64,000 nt of DNA from Tricholoma matsutake (GCA_026075535.2 AP026542.1:806001-870000); one strand, 5' to 3'. Positions 31,578 through 41,680 are shown, counted from the first letter of the stretch. Translations and numbers: made by a program. The notes: generated from the sequence alone by a model not told the origin.

Positions 31578-33514
31578 TGATAGGTTGTCTCCTCAGCTCA
31601 AGGACCGATTCACCACTTTAACATCATTCTAATCACATTGGCTAACTCCTACGATGTCCCAGACGCAGCACAACCCAGTCTATTGATTGCAATATCATAT
31701 TGACCATGTCGAAACATCACCAGCGACATCGATCATATCAAGAGCCCACATTGCACAACCTTAGGACTACCATGAAAGCCCCTAAGATCCCTCTACACAA
31801 CCATAGAACATCCCCAATCAACTTCGAACAGCTGCGACCGTGATCGAATATCGTCAACCATTGTCGACCATTGTCGAGCATCATCGATCAATATTGAGAG
31901 ACTATGAGCGACATTGGGCACCACCTTCATTATCTAAATGGTGGAAGACCATGCACTAGGACATATTCCAACTCGTGCCCAAACCTGCTGATCATAGGTC
32001 AGCCTCGTTTCAAGTCCCTATCACGCAAGAGGTGACAGATTCACCAATCCTGGCCATGTCTTACATAAGGGTAGGGGGTGGGGGGTACCCCCCATATTAG
32101 GCAGTTGCATGCTCTGTTTGGCTCTCAGCAGAAAAGCAGCAGAGTTTGATAGGATTGATACCAAGTGAACATTAACTATCTGTTATTGCACCTCCTCGAC
32201 ACTTGAGGCGCCGATCAACTGCAAATTTTGTAGTGAGGTGCACTGGAAGTGTAATTTCCTTCAGCATCTTATGGAGCGCCATCGTGGATGGCAAGAGTAC
32301 CTTCATGATGATGCAGACTTCGTCACAAAAATTACCATTGGTAATAATGAAGAGGAGGCTTTGGGAATTCCAGACGACAAGCAAGCTACATTAGTTACTG
32401 CATATGATTCATATGAAGCTTGTTGTATGAATCGTCTACCATCTTTCCAGGATCATCATAATGATTCTCCCCACAGAACACGCACTCTTCTGGCTAAGCC
32501 TGATCCCTTGATTCCACTACCTCTTCTTTCTTTTCATGCTCCGTGATTCCATTAAACTGTGATTGACTTGTGATTCACATTCCTTACAGTAATATATCAG
32601 CTCAATGACATAGCAATAACCTTTGATGATAAGAGATGGCTGGAAAGCCGCTTTGATGATGCTTGATGACAAATCTGTCTTGCCGTTGAACTGCTGACAG
32701 TTGATCCCATCAGCCCTGACCAGATCCAACAGCCATAATTCCACGATCTGCCACCTCTTGCTATCGTGTACAGAACCTGCTGGACAGATTATTGCGAGAC
32801 TTAGCGCAGTTTATACACAAAGGACAGTCTCTTTTTAGTTCTTTCCCTTTATTACTCTTTCATCATATGATATATATCTTTCTTGTTTGGATTCCAGTCT
32901 CCTTTATGGCCTTGTGCCTTAACTCATATCTTTTGCCTCATGTTCTACACATGTTTCTCATTCCATTTTAGGAAGTTTCTTCAAAACATATAAAACTCTG
33001 TAGTATCTACTGGGAAATACAAGAAATCGTCTTCACCTATCATCTCGTATACAGTTCTAAGCATCTGATCAACTATCTAAAGTGATCGAAAGTCTCTATG
33101 AGTTTTCTCAATCGACAAGAAACCTCTGCTATCATTGCATCCTCGATCTTCCCTTGATCCTCTCATCATTAGCACTAGCAACCCTTCCAACACTTCATAG
33201 ACATTTGCCATACCCTTTGTACACTATCAACCTATCTAAAGGTCCTCAGAATTCACATATTGACCATCAACGATAGAACTCGTTCGCTGTTGATCTCATC
33301 GATTGTCCTCGATATCAATCGATACCCCATTGGACCATGTCAAATACCTTTGTCTCTGATAGCATTACCTTTACGACTAGTATTAACTAGTAATCTTCCC
33401 ATAGGTTTGACCACAAGCATTTGGAACATCTCGCAACCTTCCTCTGACTCGTCGCAAATATCATTGATTGCCTCATCGGCAGTTTTGGTGGTTTTCCCGG
33501 GTTGAGCATCATCA
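31578..33514 (+). mobile_element. L2: long LTR-like insertion in Copia-1 RNase H
   Basis: 1937 bp, TGATAGG...GCATCATCA. Flanks acgt (31574-31577) and atgt (33515-33518) fit a 4-bp duplication with a C-to-T change; removal restores SWTSHKQK. Its right half resembles L1 (TCGCAACCTTCCTCTGACT near 33430; ends alike). The extra length lies in 31640-32750 and includes a possible coding fragment. Confidence 0.65.
32190..32546 (+). CDS. Possible captured zinc-finger fragment inside L2
   Basis: A frame open to a TGA at 32546 encodes NCKFCSEVHWKCNFLQHLME-RH, with spacing C-X2-C-X11-H-X4-H, close to a C2H2 or BED-type finger, then EYLHDDADFVTKITIGNNEE and PDDKQATLVTAYDSYEACC. Composition looks coding, and no ATG starts it. 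I do not recognise a family. It might be a piece of a host gene or of the internal part of the L element. Function unknown. Confidence 0.35.
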   Translation, partial: TSSTLEAPINCKFCSEVHWKCNFLQHLMERHRGWQEYLHDDADFVTKITIGNNEEEALGIPDDKQATLVTAYDSYEACCMNRLPSFQDHHNDSPHRTRTLLAKPDPLIPLPLLSFHAP

Positions 33515-33918
33515 ATGTCCCATAAACAGAAAGTCATTGCCACCTCATCTCGTGAAGCTGAATACATAGCTGCCATTGAAGCAGCTAAGGAGTGTACTTG
33601 GCTGTGTACTCTTCTACACTCCATTGGTTATCCACAGACAATCCCAACAACTATTTACTGTGACAATTCAGCAACAAAGACCCTGTCTGAAGACCCCCTT
33701 CTCTACTCCTGTGTCAAACATATTGATATCAAATACCATTTCCTCCATGAACATGTCCAATCTGATGACTTATGTCTCTCTTATGTGCATACCTGTCAAA
33801 ATGTTGCTGACATGTTCACAAATGCTCTTGATGTTAAACAATTCACCTACCTGAGGAACTTCTTGGGTCTCTGCTAATGCAATTCCATGTGAGGAGGAGT
33901 GCTCATGGTGAGGAGGAG

Positions 33919-34270
33919 TGTTGAGAATGCTCATTATCACATCATGAGCATACATGATCATGCATCTGATGTGTGTACTATTTATAGCTTATCTCTTTGA
34001 TGCGTCATTTTGTAAGTCCCTTTGTGCTGTTTATTCCTTACATTCTTTGTGTAGCTGGCCTCACATATATATAGAGTAGACAGTCAACCGTTCACCTCAG
34101 TCACTTATACACAGACTGAGGTGAGCACATTTGTTATTACTTGATTATGAATCATTACTTACTGTACCTATAGTTAAACTCTGATAATGCTAGGTACAGT
34201 ACTTGTATTACAGAGTCACTTATACACAGACTGAGTTAAACTCTGATAATGCTAGAATTGATTTTCTATA
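33919..34270 (+). repeat. Copia-1 3' LTR
   Basis: 352 bp, TGTTGAGAATG...ATTTTCTATA, preceded by GGTGAGGAGGAG (polypurine tract) and followed by ctgcc (34271-34275), the second copy of the target duplication. Confidence 0.92.
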
Positions 34271-34410
34271 CTGCCTGCCTCCCTCTTACCACCACCACCA
34301 CCACTCTGTCAACACCCACCAACCCCACTCCAATGCCCATTCAATGCCACAAATGGCTGAAAACAAACCACATCAGGCACAAACAATGATGGACATTGTT
34401 TGGGCCCTAG

Positions 34411-34456
34411 GTAATGTTTTTTGTAACTAACTAATATTTTCATCTTGTTTTTTTAG
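34411..34456 (+). other. Intron-like module in T2 (copy c)
   Basis: Upstream inverted repeat ACAATGATGGACATTGT, readable as MMDIVWALG. Then GTAATG, branch-like ACTAACTAAT, a T-rich tract and TTTTTTTAG/GTT: a 46-bp apparent spliceosomal intron. Confidence 0.6.
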
Positions 34457-34537
34457 GTTTAACTATGTTGCTACAATGAGATGAGATGAGATGACACACC
34501 ACCCAACCTGCAAACAAGCCACCTCATGAATAACACA

Positions 34538-34636
34538 GCCCAAATGATGTTTATTATCATTTGGGCCACAGGTAAGTTGTGTTACTTTTCTTTCTTTGTT
34601 TTATGAATAAACTAACTGTTTTCTTTCATTTTTTAG
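34538..34636 (+). other. Intron-like module in T2 (copy d)
   Basis: Palindrome 34538-34566 (arms GCCCAAATGAT and ATCATTTGGGC), readable as AQMM...IIWA. The 65-bp intron-like segment 34572-34636 has donor GTAAGT, branch AAACTAAC (34610-34617) and acceptor TTTTTTAG. One of the best preserved copies. Confidence 0.7.
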
Positions 34637-34904
34637 GTCAACTATGGTGTCAAAGAGCTGAAATGGCACACCACATGCCCATCCCCACAGCATCCACTCC
34701 CACTGCTGTGGGCAACTGCTTGCAAGGTGAACCATGGGTGCTACATTCAATGATGATGAGAGTAAGCACCAGGCCATAGATGAGCTGCCACCACCTCCAC
34801 CAACAACAACAAAAACACACAATGCATGCCCATGGCCACTCAAACTCCCTCCCCATTAAAATGGGATGTGAGGCTGTCAATACAGGCTGGGAGGGTGCAG
34901 AGGA

Positions 34905-35420
34905 ATGCTGGGAGACCCTGGAGGGGGATACTCGCAAGGTATGCACTGCTGCACCCTGTATATGCACCATGTCACAACTGACCCCCCCCCTGCCCCTTCA
35001 ACAGACAGCAACATGCCACCCATAACATGCTACACCACCCACCTCCAGCCTCATGAGCAGTTGCTCATGGGGTGGAACATGGGTGGAACAGTGACAAGGG
35101 AGGGAGATGCCACCACTGCTGCTGCGAACCTCTGCTCACAGGGTAGATGGGTGATGAGAGCCCACACTGATGAGCACCTGCTCATTGGGTGGATGGTGGG
35201 TGCACCAGGGCCATATGACAATGAGCACCACAGCACCCACCTCCACACCTACAAGCAACAGTTTCTAGGGTGCAGCCAGCATGAGGGAGAAGGATGGCAT
35301 GAGGGAGGAGATGGTGCTAATGACCATATCACTGCCTCCATGCTGACAGTGGATGGCCCTCACACACCTACACACCTGCCATCTCACTCTCCAGTGAGAC
35401 AGCAGGTTTTTGCTGCTTAG
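34905..35420 (+). CDS. T2 internal frame of four diverged repeats (doubtful gene)
   Basis: 171 residues from an ATG. Repeats recur as PHEQLLMGWNMGG, TDEHLLIGWMVGA and TYKQQFLGCSQ, encoded by the GAGC-N2-CTGCTC block that also recurs in T3-T6 in other frames and on either strand. Because the conservation is at the DNA level, this frame may not be a gene. Confidence 0.25.
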   Translation: MLGDPGGGYSQGMHCCTLYMHHVTTDPPPAPSTDSNMPPITCYTTHLQPHEQLLMGWNMGGTVTREGDATTAAANLCSQGRWVMRAHTDEHLLIGWMVGAPGPYDNEHHSTHLHTYKQQFLGCSQHEGEGWHEGGDGANDHITASMLTVDGPHTPTHLPSHSPVRQQVFAA

Positions 35421-35555
35421 CATACTGCCCCCCTCTACAATAGGGGGCATTTTTCCTCCTTTGTAATACATAGCTCCCTTGCTGGGCAGGTTTAAGAAAA
35501 TATTCATTGAAATGAGTAATAAGTACCATTAATAACACAAGTAGTACTGCCAGGT

Positions 35556-35619
35556 TGGCAGAGTGGTAGATTGCCAATTGGTCATGTGACTATCATCCTG
35601 AGGTCTTAGGTTCAAACCC
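35556..35619 (+). promoter_or_regulatory. tRNA-like A and B boxes, right arm of T2
   Basis: A box TGGCAGAGTGG (35556-35566) and B box GGTTCAAACCC (35609-35619), 42 bp apart, both strong. Points right, towards the terminus at 35845; mirror image of the left-arm copy at 16853-16923. Confidence 0.7.
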
Positions 35620-35845
35620 TTTCTTTGACATTTAAATTTGATCATACTTTGCTCCCAAAAATTAATAAGTCATTCACTACTTGGAATTTGTGCAGACTCC
35701 CCTTATTCTGTGTGGACTGGCTTGGAATCCATGCAGAATCCACTCATTCTGCATGGACTGACTCAGACTCCATGTGGATTCCATGTGGAATCTGCCCATT
35801 CCACAACAGAGTCTGCAAGGACACATGGGGGAGTGTAAATTACTG

Positions 35846-36000
35846 TACAAAATGAGCTAAACTTATTAAAGGGGAAGGGGACTTGGGAACTTGTTAAGAA
35901 ACCACCTGATGCAATCCCAATTGCAAACAAATAGGTCTTTATCAAGAAGTGTGACAAGGAAGGACGAGTAATCAGGTATTGAGCAAGACTCATGGCTAAA
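35846..36000 (+). pseudogene. Copia-3 pol, segment 2 (RT)
   Basis: Encodes LNLLKGKGTWELVKKPPDAI, PIANK, a TAG, VFIKKCDKEGRVIRY, a TGA, ARLMAK. Typical copia RT finger region. The frame runs into T5 at 36001 and resumes at 37647. Confidence 0.8.
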
Positions 36001-36757
36001 TGGTGTTTTAAGGTCTGGTTCAGTCTGGTTTTTCAACCCCAAAGAGGGGCAACCGGGACCGCAACCAGTCAAAACTAACACCTAAAGTAGGAGGACCACA
36101 ACTGGACTGATAAGGACTGGTCCTGACTCCTCATTCATCCAGTTGCCCTCAGAAAACCAGTTGATACCAGTTTTTACTAGCAAATATTGTCTCTAACTAA
36201 ACTTTACTATATATTTGATAACACACTAATTACATAGCACCCTGCAAGCAGGTGCTCACAGCAGTGATAGGTTGTTAATAGAGGAAAAAAAGAGAGAAAA
36301 AAAAAGACCAAAAAAAAAGAAAAAGAAAAACAATGGCACCACCTTGCATTTGTAGCAAGAGTGGGGCGGGGTATGTTGTTTGTTGTCTCCCCCTGTTTGC
36401 ATGGTTGTTTGTCATCCCCCCATGTTTTTATTGTCATCTGTGGTGTCCCAGATTCATGTTGTCATTCATCAGCCCCCATGTCATTCATTGTCCATGCTGT
36501 TTGTTGTCAACTCCATTTGTGGTCCCTGCCATTCATTGGCTCAGCATCCCCCCCCCCCATTCATGACTTCCATCATCATTGTCAGCACCTCCATCTCCCC
36601 CTACAAGCAGTGGCTCACAGGCAGGGTGGTGGCGCTGTGTGACATGGCATCCAGGCACCATCATTGTCCAGAAATAGGGCCCATTGCAACCCTGTGAGCA
36701 GAGGCTCATAGTGGCAGCATAGGGCATGGGTAGGCATTGTTATAAACAGGCAAGAAC

Positions 36758-36856
36758 CTAAAAAGAAGAAAGAATAATTAGTTTGTTGGTAGACATAAGA
36801 ACTCAGTAATAAAAAATGTACCTTATGGCCCAAATGACACTAGTTGTCATTTGGGC
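36758..36856 (-). other. Intron-like module in T5 (copy e)
   Basis: Palindrome 36828-36856, minus-strand reading AQMTTSVIWAI. Intron-like 36758-36821 (64 bp): GTACAT donor, branch CAAACTAAT, TTTTTAG/GTTCTTG acceptor. Confidence 0.6.
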
Positions 36857-36996
36857 TTACAGTGCCACATCATCATTATCCTTGTCATTGACATTGGCTG
36901 GCATTGGCATTGGCTGGCATTGGTGTCAGTGCAGTGTCAGGAGGGCATGGGGCATGGCTTGGGTGATTGGCTGCCATTGTTTCAAAATGCAAGAAA

Positions 36997-37090
36997 CTAA
37001 AAAAGAAGAAAATGATTAGTTAGTAGAAAAGAATAAATCAACAATGAAAACATACCTGGGACCCAAATGATGACTAGCTCATCATTTGGG
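36997..37090 (-). other. Intron-like module in T5 (copy f)
   Basis: Perfect-arm palindrome 37062-37090 (CCCAAATGATGA / TCATCATTTGGG). Intron-like 36997-37055 (59 bp): GTATGT donor, branch CTACTAACTAAT, TTTTTTAG acceptor. Confidence 0.65.
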
Positions 37091-37637
37091 CCCACATTGG
37101 GGTCATGCAATTGAGGCACAGTGTTTCTGAGGTAGGGGGTGTCACAGGGTGCTGTTGGCAGTGAGAGTGAAGGAGATGGGTGGTAGAGAGGCATTGGTGG
37201 TTATTGGTGGTCATGGGAATTGTTTGGCAAGTGGTGCCACTTTCTTTTTTTTGGGGTGCAAGCATGACCAAATGGTCTGTGTGCAGCCACATGGGTATAT
37301 AAGCACTCATTTCATGAGTGCTTTCCCCCCCAGGCTCATCCCATTGCCCATTCCTGTACATAGTGTTTAGTATTAATAGTATTAATAGTATATATTAGTT
37401 GTATTTTTCTTGTAAAGTAGCTACATTTATGTGAGTATATACTACTGTTCAAAGACTGGTTGCAACTGATTGCAACTGGTTTTGTAACAGTTTTTAATTA
37501 TTTTCAAAACAAGGCAACCAGCAACTGGACTGAGCTCAAAAGTAAGCAACTGCAACTGAAAAATGGACTGGACCATGTGTCAGTTCAGTTTGGTCTTCAG
37601 TCTTTTTCTGGTCCTATGGACTGGACCTTTAAACACT

Positions 37638-37794
37638 ATGGCTAAAGAATGCACACAATGCCCCAGTTACAACTATATGGAAACATTTTCACCAGTAGTC
37701 AGAATGGACACACTGTGTGCAATCCTAGCCCTAGTACTGATGAAAGATCTAAAATTACAACAAATGGACATCAAAGGTGCATATATAAATGGCT
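37638..37794 (+). pseudogene. Copia-3 pol, segment 3 (RT)
   Basis: Encodes ECTQCPSYNYMETFSPVVRM, DTLCAILALVLMKD and QQMDIKGAYINGC, the copia RT palm with the first catalytic Asp (MDIKGAYLNG-type). It is cut at 37795 by T6. The rest of Copia-3 is not in the window. Confidence 0.8.
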
Positions 37795-38057
37795 GTAATT
37801 TACCCTCCCCCACTTATTCCAGTCATTCCAACCAGAATCCAGTTATTCCAGATGCTCAACTTAGAGTATACCCTAATGGATAGTCAAATTTTGAGTCTTA
37901 AGTTGTCAAAGTGCCTACAAAATATATTTATGCAGAGTAAGGATTGAACTCAAGGCATCTTGATAAGAGTGATCACATGACAAACCAAACATGTGTGCTC
38001 AACCAGTTGAGCCACAGGAGAATTTTTAGATTTTTAGTTAATAATATAAGGTTCATT
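37795..38057 (+). mobile_element. T6: left end of a TIR element split by G5
   Basis: The left terminus TGTAATTTACCCTCCCCC resembles the T2-type TIR. A leftward tRNA-like promoter follows. G5 is inserted at 38058 with flanks tcatt (38053-38057) and ttatt (46746-46750). The right part of T6 continues from 46746 and probably ends before 52096, but I found no right TIR. Confidence 0.5.
37941..38014 (-). promoter_or_regulatory. tRNA-like A and B boxes, left arm of T6
   Basis: Minus strand: A box TGGCTCAACTGG (38003-38014), B box GAGTTCAATCC (37941-37951), 51 bp apart. Points left, towards the T6 end 146 bp away. Confidence 0.6.
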
Positions 38058-38479
38058 TGTAAGGGGACTAGAGGGTGCCCCACATGTTTCTCCTATTTTT
38101 TATGTTTGTCCCATATTTTTCCCCACCTTGTTTCCTTCTATTCTTCATTTTCTATGATTTTTCCTCATTTTATTACTAATTTCCCCTTCTATCACATTTG
38201 TGCATGTTGAGTTTTATATTTAGAGATGGAGTACCCCTTCCAACATCTACCCCTTGGTACAATGTCATTCGGGGGCCTTGATCAGCCTATCTCTGCCTTT
38301 TCTATTTTTAGATTATTATTTGATTTTTGCAGTTTTCACATATACTGGGCACTGGCAAAGGGGTCCTTAGAGTTTTCTCTTCAGATTTCCCTTTGCTAGG
38401 TGCACCTCCAATCCCTGTACTATGTAGTATAATTTTAATTTTGGATTTCCCTTTGCTAGAGGCTGAGGTTGCCCTTATA
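38058..38479 (+). repeat. G5 5' LTR
   Basis: 422 bp, TGTAAGGGGACTAG...CCCTTATA. Near-identical to 46322-46745. Confidence 0.9.
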
Positions 38480-38496
38480 GTAGAAAACTCTCTCTT

Positions 38497-39202
38497 AGTG
38501 TTGCCTTGACCGACTTGGGGCATTTTTGTATTTTCAAAATAACTTGACACAATGCACTCAGCCTGCTTAGTGTTGAGAGAGGACCCATCGACTTTTGGGG
38601 ATCTCTATCTATACAAATTGTATAGGATTCTGAAAATATTTATATAGATAGAGAGCCCCAAAAGTCGATGGGTCCTCTCTCAATACTAAGCAGGCTGAGT
38701 GCATTGTGTCAAGTTATGTTAAGTTCTGAGTCAAGGGGGAAAGATGTCGGAATTCCGGTTGGACACGGAACGGTAGAAGATTGGAGGTCTGGAGGTTATC
38801 CAGTGAGGATGAGTATAGGTGTAGAGGAAGACTTAGATAGAGACAAAGGAAAGTGAAGATTGACTTGGATTAAACTGAGTGACTAGGTTGGGACTTTGTT
38901 GATTTACAAACTGGTGATACAAAACGAAGGTAGCTAGCTTAAATACTAAAGTCCAGAGATGATAGGGGTTTCCAAGGCTGTGAGAATTGCAAACCAGCTT
39001 CTGAGGTATTTCCTGAAACTGTTTCATGTAATTGGAAATGAGGGAATTTTGTCTGTTAGGCAGTGCTGCTGATAGGAGGTGGGCAGTGCTGCAAGGCAGC
39101 CAGAAACTGCGGCGGAAACGATCAGAAATCCAGTCGGAGGAATCGGTCTTGACAAGTTATTTCAAAAATACAAAAATGCCCCAAGTCAGTCAAGGCAACA
39201 CT
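38497..39202. mobile_element. M1: foldback element with a solo LTR inside
   Basis: Ends AGTGTTGCC...GGCAACACT with the perfect 10-bp duplication actctctctt (38487-38496, 39203-39212). Ignoring the solo LTR it is about 263 bp and almost one complete inverted repeat: arms of about 117 bp and a loop of about 28 bp centred near 38628. The duplication length fits Mutator-type transposition. No coding. It sits between the G5 5' LTR and gag, in the G5 leader. Confidence 0.87.
38717..39154 (+). repeat. Solo LTR inside M1
   Basis: 438 bp, TGTTAAGTTCTGAG...GTCTTGACA, flanked by the perfect duplication agtta (38712-38716, 39155-39159). Same family as the solo LTR at 57269-57867, which has about 160 bp more near its left end. 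Confidence 0.92.
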
Positions 39203-39232
39203 ACTCTCTCTTAAAGGCCCAAAATCACAAAC

Positions 39233-40395
39233 ATGCTGCCTAAGATAGGCAGGTACAGAGTGGATGATGCTTCCCAAAGCTCCATAGACTCCCTACACAC
39301 TGTTCCCAATAGTCCTGCCTTTAGTGCACTGCCATTTGCACCAAATACATGCCCTAGTGCTATGGATGCATCAGAGTGCCTCAATGCGCTTGAAAGTGAT
39401 GTTACCAGAATACACGCACAAATTGACTCACTTAAATCTACAATTGAAAACTTTGTCAGAACCCTTCAGACTAGCTCCACAACCAATATCCCATTGCGAC
39501 TCCAAGCACGCCCAACAACAACAGTGCGCCACCTAATTTAATGGTGTGCGTGCGCAGGGATGTGCATTCCTTAATTCCTGTGAGTTGTACATCAGTCTCC
39601 AGTCACATCAATTCATTGATGAAGCTGCAAAAATTTATTGGGCCTTCAATACATGAAATCTGAACGCACCTATCTCTATGTGGACCATATTCTACACAAA
39701 ACTAAAGAACTCAGTTCTCTACCTTTCTCCACTTGGGGTGACTTTTGAGCAGAGTTTGTATGCCACTTTTGTCCCCTCAATGAGCGCCACTGAGCAGTGA
39801 CACGACTCAAATCATCCTCTTACCACCAGGCATGTCAATCCATGGACAATTATATCAATGAGTTTAAAGATTTGGTGGACATGGCAGGATATGGGAGTGG
39901 GCTACCAGTGGTGGTGAAGTTCCAACAGGGCCTCAACTGAGAGCTTCAGGACCAGATTGCACAGATGTTGGAAGGACATCCAGCAGATGATGATATCTAT
40001 GCTTGGTATGAAGCCGCTTCACTCTGTGATGAGAACCAACTCACAAATGCAGTGTTTAATGCTGGATTCCATGCTCCAACTACCACCCCTGTGCCCTACA
40101 CCTTCAATTGAACCCTCCCCCAGTGGAACTCCATTTCTATTCATCAGACTCCTGTGCCAGCCATCAATGTTCTGGTACCAATGGATGTTGATGCAGCCCA
40201 TAGCCGCGCACGTAAGTTGAATCTCTGCTACTGCTGTGGGGAAACTGGACACATGGCTGGAGCATGCCCCCATCATCAGGATATTCACATGCTCACCCCT
40301 GAGGGGCAAGATGAACTCCTCCAGGACCTGTTGGCACTTGTAGATGTCAAGGAAGCAAAGGGTCAGGTTACAGAGGAGATCAAATCAGGGTTGTA
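39233..40395 (+). pseudogene. G5 gag
   Basis: N-terminus MLPKIGRYRVDDASQSSIDS with the coiled-coil-like LNALESDVTRIHAQIDSLKS (39233-39541), then shifted pieces with CELYISLQ and DNYINEFKDLVDMAGYG-like capsid motifs (39560-39960), and a C-terminal nucleocapsid (40154-40396) with the CCHC knuckle CYCCGETGHMAGAC. Stops (TAA, TGA) and shifts split it. Confidence 0.78.
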
Positions 40396-41159
40396 GAGGA
40401 GCAGGATTTTTCTATTCACAGCAAGTGAATTGTATGCCCTCGTTGCCTGTCCATAACTACTTTGAAGTTTTGTCAGTTGAATCCCCAGAGAATGAATCTG
40501 ATTCCATGACTATTCCCCTCTCTGACCCTTCAAAGTTGGGTGAAGACATACCTGCCCCTCCTATCTCTGCGCCTGCCTCATGCCCCGAAATTAAATCATG
40601 GGAGCGCAAGCTGCCATGCAAATATATCATTGCATCCACTCCCTCTATGCATTCCTTGAACCTGGCAATTGAACTACAGACTACTGACACTGGACAGATA
40701 CTCAGCGTCTCTGCACTCCTAGACTCTGGTGCTACTGGTCTCTTCATTGATGCCCATCTCACATGACAACATTGCCTGAATACTCGCTCACTCTTGTGTC
40801 TGATACCTGTTTATAATGTGGATGGGTCCCCAAATGAAGCCAGAGCCATCTGAGAGGTTGTGGAATTGGTCCTCCATTACAAAGATCATAGTGAGTGTAC
40901 CCTTTTTGCTGTCACTCAGTTAGGGAAGCAGAAGGTGATCTTGGGCTATCCATGGCTTCAAGACCACAACCCAGATGTTAACTGGCATACTGGGGAGGTC
41001 ACCATGAGCCGATGTCCATCCAGCTGTCGCACTTGTTTCATGGAAGCCAGACAAGAGTGCCGTGGACAAAGGGCCTTGGTATGACACACTCAGAAGTGTC
41101 ATGCTGGACCCCTACCTGTGCCTGATGTGGAGTTGGAGGGGGTTCCTGATCTGATGCCA
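40396..41159 (+). pseudogene. G5 aspartic protease
   Basis: ALLDSGATGLFIDAHL (retropepsin DSG triad intact) near 40710-40765, then VELVLHYKDHSECTLFAVTQ and GKQKVILGYPWLQDHNPDV (40855-40985). Frame breaks at TGA 40764 and near 41085. It continues as the acidic linker PDVELEGVPDLMPDSD, into which T3 is inserted. Confidence 0.78.
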
Positions 41160-41374
41160 GACTCGGATGGAGGTCTTTACACTCCCCCCCCCCCATCTGA
41201 GCAGACTCCACTCGGACTCAACTAGATATTTGTTGGCTGAGACACCTGCCAAATTAGTAGGTCCAGTCCAAGCAGACTCCTAGTAGAGTCCTAGTTGCAT
41301 CTGTTCAGACAATCCAGGACAGTCCGTGTTTGCAGTTATTTATTTATTTATAACTGTATATGGACCATATTGAA

Positions 41375-41680
41375 GAATGATATATAACATCAATATGTTC
41401 CATATAAGGTAGGTCACATGACTACGTGAATGCCATTTTCATGCTCAGCTTGAAAAACCAGTTAGAATGATATATAACATCAATATGTTCCATATAAGGT
41501 AGGTCACATGACTACATGAATGCCATTTTCATGCTCAGCTTGAAAAACCAGTCAGAATGATATATAACATCAATATGTTCCATATAATGTAGGTCACATG
41601 ACTACATGAATGCCATTTTCATACTCAGCTTGAAAAACCAATCAGAATGATGTATAACATCACTATATTCCATGACATCA
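41375..41680. repeat. 90-bp tandem repeat in T3, about 3.4 copies
   Basis: Units start GAATGAT(A)TATAACATCA at 41375, 41465, 41555 and 41645, each with GTAGGTCACATGACTAC and CTCAGCTTGAAAAACCA. High identity between copies. Confidence 0.9.

Larger units (their letters stand above)
31103..33877 (+). pseudogene. Copia-1 RNase H, split by L2
   Basis: 31107-31577: TIALSQTALIDKIVEQFGQK, HPDISHAVQQLSQYL, GDLPINLHAFSNSDWANCLD, GAVSWT. After L2, 33519-33877: SHKQKVIATSSREAEYIAAI, TTIYCDNSATKTLSEDPL, KHIDIKYHFLHEHV and the C-terminal LGLC with stop. This is the standard copia RNase H end. A stop at 31221 and a shift occur in the first part; the second part is intact. Confidence 0.85.
17050..34270 (+). 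mobile_element. Copia-1: Ty1/copia retrotransposon with three nested insertions
   Basis: LTRs at 17050-17391 and 33919-34270, flanked by the perfect duplication ctgcc (17045-17049, 34271-34275). Removing G3, L1 and L2 leaves about 5.5 kb with the copia order gag, protease, integrase, RT, RNase H. A half-tRNA-type primer site follows the 5' LTR, and a purine tract (GGTGAGGAGGAG) precedes the 3' LTR. All coding parts carry stops or shifts. Confidence 0.93.
16563..35845 (+). mobile_element. T2: TIR element inserted in Copia-3 and split by Copia-1
   Basis: Left end GAGGTCTTTACTGTCCCCC (16563), right end GGGGGAGTGTAAATTACTG (35845). Flanking duplication tacaaaat at 16555-16562 and 35846-35853 (identity extends to tacaaaatgag). 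Without Copia-1 it is about 2.06 kb. Contents: subterminal ATCCATGCAGAATCC-type repeats at both ends, a leftward tRNA-like promoter near the left end and a rightward one near the right end, two intron-like modules, and several GAGC-N2-CTGCTC blocks. No transposase is seen; it is non-autonomous. Target duplications of 8-10 bp in the family suggest hAT, KDZ or Mutator-type mobilisation. Confidence 0.8.
36001..37637 (+). mobile_element. T5: TIR element in Copia-3 RT
   Basis: 1637 bp with ends TGGTGTTTTAAGGTC and GACCTTTAAACACT (inverted repeats) and the perfect 9-bp duplication atggctaaa (35992-36000, 37638-37646). Removing it gives ARLMAKECTQ in frame. Subterminal repeats differ from the T2 type (CTGGTTGCAACTGGT units). 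It carries two minus-strand intron-like modules and three GAGC blocks near 36245, 36603 and 36700. It has a different TIR but the same internal modules as T2-T4, so the module spread across TIR types. Confidence 0.82.
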
